Assembly (NCBI GenBank): GCA_965221035.1
Contig: OZ244860.1
Coordinates: 1 to 64,000 of the forward strand
DNA: 64,000 bases
Direction: 5' to 3'
DNA from: UBA6522 sp965221035
GTDB lineage: Bacteria; Pseudomonadota; Gammaproteobacteria; Steroidobacterales; Rariloculaceae
This document shows, piece after piece, positions 57,979-64,000 of the stretch (position 1 is the first letter of the stretch; each line of letters begins with the position of its first letter). A model generated the notes under the pieces. It made no database searches. It saw nothing but the letters and a program-made list of their open reading frames with translations, and was not told the origin of the DNA. The translations under genes and the position numbers were made by a program.

Positions 57979-58800
57979 TCAGGACGGACGCAGGAGTTCG
58001 TTGAGGCTGGTCTTGGCGCGGGTCTGGGTGTCCACGCGCTTGACGATCACGGCGCAGTTGAGGCTGTAGCGGCCGTCGTCCGACGGCAGGCTGCCGGGGA
58101 CGACCACGGAACCGGCCGGTACGCGGCCATAGCTGATTTCGCCGGTGGCGCGGTCGTAGATGCGCGTGCTCTGACCCAGGAAGACCCCCATAGCGAGCAC
58201 GCTGCCCCGCTCGACGACAACGCCTTCCACGACTTCCGAGCGCGCGCCGATGAAACAGTCGTCCTCGATGATCGTGGGGGTGGCCTGCAGCGGCTCCAGC
58301 ACGCCGCCGATTCCGACTCCGCCGGAAATGTGAACGTTCTTGCCGATCTGGGCGCAACTGCCCACGGTCGCCCAGGTGTCGACCATGGTGCCGCGGTCCA
58401 CATACGCGCCGATGTTGACGTAGGACGGCATCAGGACCACGCCGGGAGCGATGTGGGCCCCGCGGCGCGCCAGCGCCCCCGGAACAACCCGGACGCCCGA
58501 GGCGTTGAAGCTGTCGGCGTCGAAGTCGGCGTACTTCAGGGGCACCTTGTCGAAGAAACGTACGCTGCCGTCGCCGACGGGTACATTGTCGCTGATACGA
58601 AAATACAGCAGAACGGCCTTCTTTAGCCATTCGTGGACGGCCCAGCCGCCGTCAACGGGCTCGGCCACCCGCAGTTCGCCGGTGTCGAGCCCGCCGATGC
58701 AGTGCTCCACCGCCTGAACGATTTCGGTGCTCGCGCGCCCTGGCCCGAGTTCGCCGCGTTCTTCCCACGCCGATTCAATCACGTCAATCAACTGCGACAT
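57979..58800 (-). CDS. dapD: 2,3,4,5-Tetrahydropyridine-2,6-dicarboxylate N-succinyltransferase
   Basis: A 273-residue left-handed beta-helix acyltransferase of the lysine/diaminopimelate pathway, using succinyl-CoA. The N-terminal helical part ends with PVDGGWAVHEWLKKAVLLYFR, after which the hexapeptide repeats appear (PGVVLMPSYVNIGAYVDRGTMVDTWATVGSCAQIG, VHISGGVGIGGVLEP). The region IIEDDCFIGARSEVVEGVVVE completes the substrate site. The start ATG 58800 is the first in frame. glnD lies upstream on the same strand after 92 bp. Confidence 0.94.
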   Translation of the reverse strand: MSQLIDVIESAWEERGELGPGRASTEIVQAVEHCIGGLDTGELRVAEPVDGGWAVHEWLKKAVLLYFRISDNVPVGDGSVRFFDKVPLKYADFDADSFNASGVRVVPGALARRGAHIAPGVVLMPSYVNIGAYVDRGTMVDTWATVGSCAQIGKNVHISGGVGIGGVLEPLQATPTIIEDDCFIGARSEVVEGVVVERGSVLAMGVFLGQSTRIYDRATGEISYGRVPAGSVVVPGSLPSDDGRYSLNCAVIVKRVDTQTRAKTSLNELLRPS

Positions 58801-58892
58801 GGTTGTTCAACTCCTGATGCTCCATCCAACAGATAAGGCCGTATCGGCGCGTTCCCAAGTGCCCGGACGCATTGCGTCGGTCGGCGCTGCTC

Positions 58893-61571
58893 CTACGGGG
58901 CGGGCGACGACGACAAGGTGGACTTGATCGCCTCGACCAGTCGGTCGCAGCGGGACTCGCCCAGTCGTCGGTTGTTGAGCGTGGTGACAAAGAAGACATC
59001 CTCCGCGCGTTCGCCCAGCGTGGCGATCTTGGCATTGTGCAGGGCCACCCGTTGCTCCTCGAAGACCTTGCCCACCTGCAGCAGCAGCCCCGGGCGGTCC
59101 GCGGCGACCAGCTCCAGCACCGTGCGGTTATTGGCGGGATCCTGGGATACGGCGACCTGGACGGCGGTGGCGAACATGCGGACCTGCCGTGGCGCACGCC
59201 GATTGACCTCCAGGGGCCGGTCGTCCGATGCGGTCAACGCGCGCCGCAATCGCGTGCGGATTTCCCCAAGCTTTTCCGAGCCCTCGATTCGGCTGCCGTC
59301 GCTCTCAAGCACACAATACGTATCCAGCGTCTGCCGACCGCTCATGGGCACGATGCGGGCGTCGACGATCGTCAATCCCAGCTCATCCAGCGCCGCAGTG
59401 ATTCGTACGAACGACCGCATCCGCTTGGGGGCGTACACCATCACGGCGGCCAACCCCTCCGATACCCGGTCGCTGATATCGACGACCACGGACCGGTCCG
59501 GTCCGGACTCCACCAGCACCCGCGTATGCCAGGCGATCTCCTCCGGTCGGTGCCGCAAGTAGTATTCGTCCGTGAAACCTTTCCACACGGGTTTCCAGTC
59601 GGCTTGGCCAAGTCCCATCCCGTCGAGCAGTTCGCGCGCCCGGCCCTGGGTTTCGTCGATCAGTTCTTCCGCGTCGATGGGCCGCGCGAATCCGCGGCGC
59701 AGGGCCCGCTTGGCGAGTTCGTACAGCTCCCGGAACAACGTGTCCTTCCAGGAGTTCCAGATCTTGGGATTGGTGCCGCGGACATCGGCCACTGTCAGCA
59801 GATAGAGGTGGTTCAGATGCGTCATGTCGCCCACCGCGCGGGCGAATTCGTTGACGACCCCGGGGTCGTTCAGGTCCTTCTTCTGGGCGGTCATGGACAG
59901 CAGCAGGTGGTTCCTGACCAACCAGGCCAGCAGACGGGCGTCATACCGGCTCATGCCGTGTTCGAGGCAGAACGCTTCGGCGTCGACGGCTCCGAGTTCC
60001 GAATGATCACCGCCACGGCCCTTGGCGATGTCGTGAAACAGTCCCGCCAGATAGGCGATTTCCGGTTTTTCCAGGGACTGCATGATGCGGCTGCACTCCG
60101 GGAACTCGTGATCGAACCGCGTCAGCGCAAAACGGCGCAGGTTTTCCACCACGAACAGCGTGTGGGCATCCACCGTATACACGTGAAACAGGTCGTACTG
60201 CATGCGGCCCACGATCCGGCCGAAGGCCGGTATGTAGAGGCCCAGCACACCGTAAGTGTTCATGCGTTTCAGTGTCCGGGTCACCCCCTGGGGTTCCCTG
60301 AGGATGTCGAGGAAGAGGCGGTGGTTGCGAGGGTTCTGCCGGAATTCCTCGTCGATCAGGTAGAGGTGCTGTCTGATCAGGGCGATGGTTCTCGCACTGA
60401 TGCCGCGCAGGTCGATATTGCGTGCCAGCAGCAGGAAGATCTCCAGCAACGCGGAAGGATCGCGCACAAAAACCTCTTCGTCGACCGCCTCCAGATATCC
60501 GTTTCGGGCCTGGAAGCCCCTTGCCAATGGTCTGACCGGCATCGGCTTGTCGACGATGATGTCGTCTTCGAACAACTGCAGCAGCATTTCGTTCAGGCGG
60601 CTCAATTCCATCACCGTGCGGTAGTAGCGCTGCATGAGCTGTTCCACCGCCAGGGTGTAGGTGGCGTCCTCGTATCCGAGCGACCTGGCGAGTTTCACCT
60701 GGTGGTCGAACAACAACCGGTCCTCCCGGCGTCCCACAAGCAGGTGCAGGCCAAACCGCACGCGCCACAGGAACGCCCTGCCCGTTCTCAGGATCCGCAA
60801 TTGTCCCGGCGTCAGAAAGCCTCGGGTGTGGAGCCCGTTCAGGCTCTTGGAGCCAAGATGGCGCCGGGCGATCCAACCGATGGTCTGAACATCCCGCAGC
60901 CCTCCCGGGCTGGCCTTGATGTTCGGCTCGAGCTTGTAACCCGTGTCGTCGAAGGCGTGGTGTCGAGCCTCCTGTTCCGCGAGCTTGGCGCGGAAAAATG
61001 CCGCCGAGTCCCAGACACGGTCCGGTCCGATGTGTCGGGTGAACTCGTCGAACAGGCCGGTCGGCCCCGACAGGGGGCGAGCCTCCATCATCGTGGTCAT
61101 CACCGTGACGTCATTGCGGGATTCGACCTCGCACTCCCTCGGGGTGCGAACCGAGTGTCCGACTTCCAGTCCGATATCCCAGAGGAAGGTGAAGAACCGG
61201 CCGATGGCATCGTTCACTTCGGCGTCGCCGATCTTGCGGGGGACCACCATCAGATCGACGTCGGAGTGGGGGTGCAGTTCGCCGCGACCGTATCCACCGA
61301 CCGCGACCAGCATGCACCGGTCGCCAAGGTCGGCGGCAAAGTGGTTCCACGCCGACAGGATCACCTGGTCGATGACGTGCGCGCGGAAGCGCACAAGCGT
61401 ATCCGCCGGTTCGTTGTCGTGGAACCGGTCCGCGAGCGACTGGTGGGCGCCGCCGAGCACTTCGCGAAACGGTTGGACCGGTCGGTTCGAGTTGGCGATG
61501 GCGTGGTCGAGCAGGGCCCGGTCGACCACGCCGGGACTGTCCGCGGTTGCGGTGGCGGCGGGCGCGCTCAT
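58893..61571 (-). CDS. glnD: Bifunctional uridylyltransferase/uridylyl-removing enzyme
   Basis: An 892-residue nitrogen sensor that uridylylates PII under glutamine limitation and removes UMP when glutamine is high. Four domains follow in order: nucleotidyltransferase (GGYGRGELHPHSDVDLMVV, metal Asp104 and Asp106), a helical linker, an HD domain (HVYTVDAHTLF, GLFHDIAKGRGGDHSELG) and two C-terminal ACT domains (VVDISDRVSEGL and VLELVAADRPGLLLQV). ATG 61571 is used because its codon overlaps the map stop (ATGA), giving normal family length. It is transcribed after map. Its antisense frame is open for 969 codons but is not a gene. Confidence 0.95.
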   Translation of the reverse strand: MSAPAATATADSPGVVDRALLDHAIANSNRPVQPFREVLGGAHQSLADRFHDNEPADTLVRFRAHVIDQVILSAWNHFAADLGDRCMLVAVGGYGRGELHPHSDVDLMVVPRKIGDAEVNDAIGRFFTFLWDIGLEVGHSVRTPRECEVESRNDVTVMTTMMEARPLSGPTGLFDEFTRHIGPDRVWDSAAFFRAKLAEQEARHHAFDDTGYKLEPNIKASPGGLRDVQTIGWIARRHLGSKSLNGLHTRGFLTPGQLRILRTGRAFLWRVRFGLHLLVGRREDRLLFDHQVKLARSLGYEDATYTLAVEQLMQRYYRTVMELSRLNEMLLQLFEDDIIVDKPMPVRPLARGFQARNGYLEAVDEEVFVRDPSALLEIFLLLARNIDLRGISARTIALIRQHLYLIDEEFRQNPRNHRLFLDILREPQGVTRTLKRMNTYGVLGLYIPAFGRIVGRMQYDLFHVYTVDAHTLFVVENLRRFALTRFDHEFPECSRIMQSLEKPEIAYLAGLFHDIAKGRGGDHSELGAVDAEAFCLEHGMSRYDARLLAWLVRNHLLLSMTAQKKDLNDPGVVNEFARAVGDMTHLNHLYLLTVADVRGTNPKIWNSWKDTLFRELYELAKRALRRGFARPIDAEELIDETQGRARELLDGMGLGQADWKPVWKGFTDEYYLRHRPEEIAWHTRVLVESGPDRSVVVDISDRVSEGLAAVMVYAPKRMRSFVRITAALDELGLTIVDARIVPMSGRQTLDTYCVLESDGSRIEGSEKLGEIRTRLRRALTASDDRPLEVNRRAPRQVRMFATAVQVAVSQDPANNRTVLELVAADRPGLLLQVGKVFEEQRVALHNAKIATLGERAEDVFFVTTLNNRRLGESRCDRLVEAIKSTLSSSPAP

Positions 61572-62332
61572 GGACCGGAAGCACCCAGGGTGAGGACTTC
61601 GTGTCCGGTGGCCGTGACCAGCACGGTATGTTCCCACTGGGCGGAAAGCGAGTGGTCCCGGGTGACCACCGTCCAGCCGTCGTTCAGGAGGCGGACGTGC
61701 CGGGAGCCGGCGTTGACCATGGGTTCCACGGTGATGGTCATTCCCTCCTCCAGTTGCATGCCCGTGCCGGGCTCGCCGTAGTGCAGGACCTGCGGGTCTT
61801 CATGAAACCCTCGGCCGATCCCATGGCCGCAATACTCCCGCACAACCGAGAATCGGTTCTGTTCCACGTGGGTCTGTATGGCGTTGCCGATGTCCCCCAG
61901 GAAGGTTCCGGGGCGGATCTGTCGTATGCCGAGCCACATGGCATCGTAACTGACCTGCGACAGTCGGCGTCCCAGGATCCCCGGTTTGCCGACCAGGAAC
62001 ATGCGGCTCGTATCGCCATGGAATTCGTCCTTGATGACGGTGATGTCGATATTGATCGCGTCGCCGTTTTTGAGTCTGCGGTCACCTGGAATTCCGTGGC
62101 AAACGACGTGATTCACCGACGTGCAGATGGATTTCGGAAATCCCCGGTAATTCAATGGCGCCGGAATGGCATCGAGCTCGTCGACAATGTAGTCATGGCA
62201 GATCCGGTCCAGTTCGCCCGTGGTCACACCCGGCCGAACGTGCTCGCCGATCATGTCCAGGACCTGCGCGGCCAGCCTACCGGCGACCCGCATCCTGTCC
62301 TGTTCCTGTGGGGATTTGATGGTAGCGTTCAT
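61568..62332 (-). CDS. map: Methionine aminopeptidase type I
   Basis: A 254-residue di-metal enzyme that removes initiator methionine. Five metal ligands lie in NIDITVIKDEFHGDTSRMF (two Asp), YCGHGIGRGFHE (His), TVEPMVNAG (Glu) and WEHTVLVT (Glu). The SVNHVVCHGIPGDRRL segment is typical of the bacterial form. ATG 62332 is chosen; an upstream in-frame ATG at 62374 would add 14 residues and lacks support. It is divergent from rpsB across 388 bp and overlaps glnD by four bases. Confidence 0.95.
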   Translation of the reverse strand: MNATIKSPQEQDRMRVAGRLAAQVLDMIGEHVRPGVTTGELDRICHDYIVDELDAIPAPLNYRGFPKSICTSVNHVVCHGIPGDRRLKNGDAINIDITVIKDEFHGDTSRMFLVGKPGILGRRLSQVSYDAMWLGIRQIRPGTFLGDIGNAIQTHVEQNRFSVVREYCGHGIGRGFHEDPQVLHYGEPGTGMQLEEGMTITVEPMVNAGSRHVRLLNDGWTVVTRDHSLSAQWEHTVLVTATGHEVLTLGASGP

Positions 62333-62390
62333 TGGCAATGCCTTGACGGCATCAGCCAGCCAGGTTCCGCCCATCGACGGACCTGCGCGA

Positions 62391-62419
62391 TTGTTGCCGC
62401 TGTGAGCCTATGGTATAAA
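62391..62419 (+). promoter_or_regulatory. sigma-70-like promoter of rpsB-tsf
   Basis: TTGTTG (62391-62396) and TATAAA (62414-62419) are separated by 17 bp, followed by a GC-rich discriminator (GCCCGCGCCCC) as found in stringently controlled ribosomal promoters. It would give an rpsB leader of about 290 nt. Confidence 0.6.
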
Positions 62420-62426
62420 GCCCGCG

Positions 62427-62720
62427 CCCCGACCCGCAAATCCAGCCGACGCTGGTTGCAGGGACTTCGATCCGCAGTTTTGGTCAGTCGTGAGGATGCT
62501 GAAGACGCCGGGCGCATAGCTTACACCATGCGCGTGCCCGCGATTCCCGTCTCGGCTTCCTGTCTGGTCCGTTTCGAAGAACCTCGAAGCAGGTTGGCTT
62601 GATTTTGGTGAAGGGCGACCAACGACACACACGTGCCGAAACTCGCGGCGGGGTGCTCCGGAGAAGACCCGGAGTTGCTTGCGGGGGCCACGTGGAGGAT
62701 TAACCCGACGAGGAAGTCTC
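62427..62720 (+). ncRNA. rpsB 5' leader, possible S2-responsive regulatory RNA
   Basis: The map-rpsB gap holds no gene but, downstream of the promoter, contains structured sequence: a TTCGA-x6-TCGAA hairpin near 62573-62588, a CTCCGG-x7-CCGGAG hairpin at 62656-62674, and two CACGTG elements at about 62630 and 62690 that can pair across it. In E. coli S2 represses rpsB-tsf through its leader, so a similar role is likely. Boundaries and fold are estimates. Confidence 0.35.
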
Positions 62721-63875
62721 ATGACCGACGTATCCATGCGGCGGATGCTGGAAGCTGGTGTGCATTTCGGACACCAGACCCGATTCTGGAACCCGAAGAT
62801 GGCGCCGTTCATCTTCGGAGAACGCAACCGCATCCATATCATCAATCTGGAGCGCACGCTGCCCCTTTACAAGGAAGCCTGCGAGTTCATCCGGCGTATC
62901 GTGGCGGACGGCGGCACGGTGTTGTTCGTGGGCTCCAAACGGGCCGCGCGCCAGGCGATTTCCGAACAAGCCATGCGCTGCGGCATGCCCTACGTGAGCC
63001 ACCGCTGGCTGGGTGGAATGCTGACCAACTTCAAGACCATTCGCAGGTCGATCACCCGGCTGAAGGAATTGGAGGAGGTCACCGCGGACGAGTCGCGTGG
63101 CGACTATACCAAGAAGGAGATCCTGGGGCTCAGCCGCGAACGCGACAAGCTGGAGCGGACCCTGGGCGGCATCAAGGACATGGAGTCGCTGCCCGACGCG
63201 GTCTTTGTCGTCGACGTCGGCCACGAGGAGATCGCGGTGCGGGAGGCGGTCAAGCTGGGCATCCCGATCGTCGCGGTGGTGGACACCAATTCCTCGCCGG
63301 ACGAAATCGACTTTGTCGTGCCCGGCAATGACGATGCCATGGGTGCCATCAGTCTGTACGCGCATGGCGCGGCGGAGGCCGTCCTCGAAGGCAAGTCTTC
63401 GATACCCGATGTTCCGGTGGGCGATGACGAGTTCGTGGAACTGGATGAAGAAGGCCGCCCCAAGGTGGCTGGCGGCAAACGCGCCGGACGAGGCAGTGCC
63501 GGAAAGCGCCCTGCGCGAACGGCAGTGGTGCGAAAGAAGCAGTCCAGGCTGAGCGCGGATGGCGACACGGCCACCGGCGAGCCTCAGGCGGCCGATGCGG
63601 AAGAAGCCGGGAAGCCTTCAGGCGACGATGCGGCGAACCCAGAGGCCGAAGCGGCGAACGCCGGGGCCGAAGCGGCGAACGCCGTGGCCGAAGCGGTGGA
63701 CGCGGCAAAGGTCGAACCGGAAGCGGCGGGCACGGAGGATGCCGAAGCCGAAACGGCAGCAGCGGAAACTCCTGAAGCCGACGTGGCAGCCGGGGAAACA
63801 CCCGAAGCCACGGGCACGAAAAGCGCCGAAGGTGACTCGGCGGTCGAAAGCGAAGACGACAGCAAGACCGGATAG
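62721..63875 (+). CDS. rpsB: 30S ribosomal protein S2 with long acidic C-terminal tail
   Basis: A 384-residue S2; the usual length is about 240. ATG 62721 follows GAGGAAG. Residues 1-225 are standard (TDVSMRRMLEAGVHFGHQTRFWNPKM, RWLGGMLTNFKTI, VVDTNSSPDEIDFVVPGNDDA). From 250 a basic linker (AGGKRAGRGSAGKRPARTAV) leads into about 105 residues made almost only of Ala, Glu, Asp, Gly and Thr (278-384), partly coded by a 21-bp tandem repeat. The tail is probably disordered. It ends 11 bp before tsf. Extended S2 tails occur in some other lineages; this one is long. Confidence 0.93.
   Translation: MTDVSMRRMLEAGVHFGHQTRFWNPKMAPFIFGERNRIHIINLERTLPLYKEACEFIRRIVADGGTVLFVGSKRAARQAISEQAMRCGMPYVSHRWLGGMLTNFKTIRRSITRLKELEEVTADESRGDYTKKEILGLSRERDKLERTLGGIKDMESLPDAVFVVDVGHEEIAVREAVKLGIPIVAVVDTNSSPDEIDFVVPGNDDAMGAISLYAHGAAEAVLEGKSSIPDVPVGDDEFVELDEEGRPKVAGGKRAGRGSAGKRPARTAVVRKKQSRLSADGDTATGEPQAADAEEAGKPSGDDAANPEAEAANAGAEAANAVAEAVDAAKVEPEAAGTEDAEAETAAAETPEADVAAGETPEATGTKSAEGDSAVESEDDSKTG
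63646..63702 (+). repeat. 21-bp tandem repeat inside the rpsB tail
   Basis: The unit GCCGAAGCGGCGAACGCCGKG is present twice in full (63646-63666, 63667-63687) and once in part, encoding AEAANAG / AEAANAV / AEAVDA. It points to slippage-driven growth of the acidic tail. Confidence 0.7.
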
Positions 63876-63886
63876 AGGAAATCGTG

Positions 63887-64000
63887 ATGCCCATTACAGC
63901 AGCGCTCGTCAAACAGCTCCGGGAAAGAACCGGTGCCGGAATGATGGATTGCAAGCGGGCCCTGACCGAGGTCGACGGAGACCTGGACCTGGCCGCGGAT
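63887..64000 (+). CDS. tsf: Elongation factor Ts (3' end beyond window)
   Basis: The first 38 residues of EF-Ts, the nucleotide exchange factor of EF-Tu, are present: ITAALVKQLRERTGAGMMDCKRAL followed by EVDGDLDLA. ATG 63887 is preceded by AGAGGAAA, 11 bp after rpsB, in the universal rpsB-tsf operon. GTG one codon earlier is an alternative start. The gene runs off the right edge. Confidence 0.95.
   Translation, partial: MPITAALVKQLRERTGAGMMDCKRALTEVDGDLDLAAD

Noticed and set aside
58872..61781. A 969-codon open frame on the plus strand opposite glnD and map
   Set aside because: It is the antisense of well-supported GlnD, whose domains and motifs fit; the reverse frame has no family motif, and GC-rich coding DNA often leaves such long antisense frames open.

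Overview
The window is a contiguous, densely coding, GC-rich chromosomal segment from a proteobacterium, most likely an uncultured or marine gammaproteobacterium. Supporting signs are the order map / rpsB-tsf with glnD and dapD beside them, dusA, tsaB, a DinG/YoaA-type helicase, a GTP-dependent PEP carboxykinase, and PstC/PstA proteins with the extended N-termini seen in many alpha- and gammaproteobacteria. I see no phage, insertion sequence, CRISPR array, rRNA or plasmid function.

Positions 1-31300 are accessory and catabolic. They hold two MDR-family reductases (one apparently exported), a beta-helix lipoprotein with a secreted alpha/beta hydrolase, and a hydroxycinnamoyl-CoA ligase plus hydratase-lyase pair for phenylpropanoid side-chain shortening. 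Next come a PepSY membrane protein with a secreted metallo-beta-lactamase-fold enzyme, a tartrate dehydrogenase / transporter / LysR set, and further secreted hydrolases. A large GH106 rhamnosidase-like protein, a DUF6152-like secreted protein, an MFS transporter and a LysR regulator with an esterase follow. The stretch ends with a TonB receptor coupled to a Tat-exported GH1 beta-glucosidase, then a minus-strand operon of amidohydrolase, M24-like protein and 2-hydroxyacid dehydrogenase. The overall picture is of a heterotroph processing plant- or alga-derived glycosides, aromatic acids and organic acids.

Positions 31400-36000 are mixed: tRNA-Glu and tRNA-Ala genes, mobA, an N-formylglutamate-amidohydrolase-like gene overlapping a YbdK-type carboxylate-amine ligase, a VUT/YhhQ-type transporter and a small orphan protein.

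Positions 36000-42700 form a sugar or polyol module: a divergent MFS transporter, then SDR, LsrF/DeoC-like aldolase, zinc polyol dehydrogenase and FGGY kinase, with dusA at the end.

Positions 42700-64000 are mostly housekeeping: pckG, the helicase and tsaB, then the phosphate regulon. The latter comprises phoB-phoR, phoU-dsbB and pstS-pstC-pstA-pstB with a porin, interrupted only by divergent dapE. dapD, glnD and map (minus strand) and rpsB-tsf (plus strand, tsf cut by the window edge) close the window.

The least explained items are the sugar module with its unassigned aldolase, the M24 protein whose metal ligands are substituted, a decayed GH1 paralogue directly behind the intact one, the long acidic tail on ribosomal protein S2, and a 24-bp tandem palindromic repeat ahead of the porin. 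No single clearly novel defence or mobile system was found.
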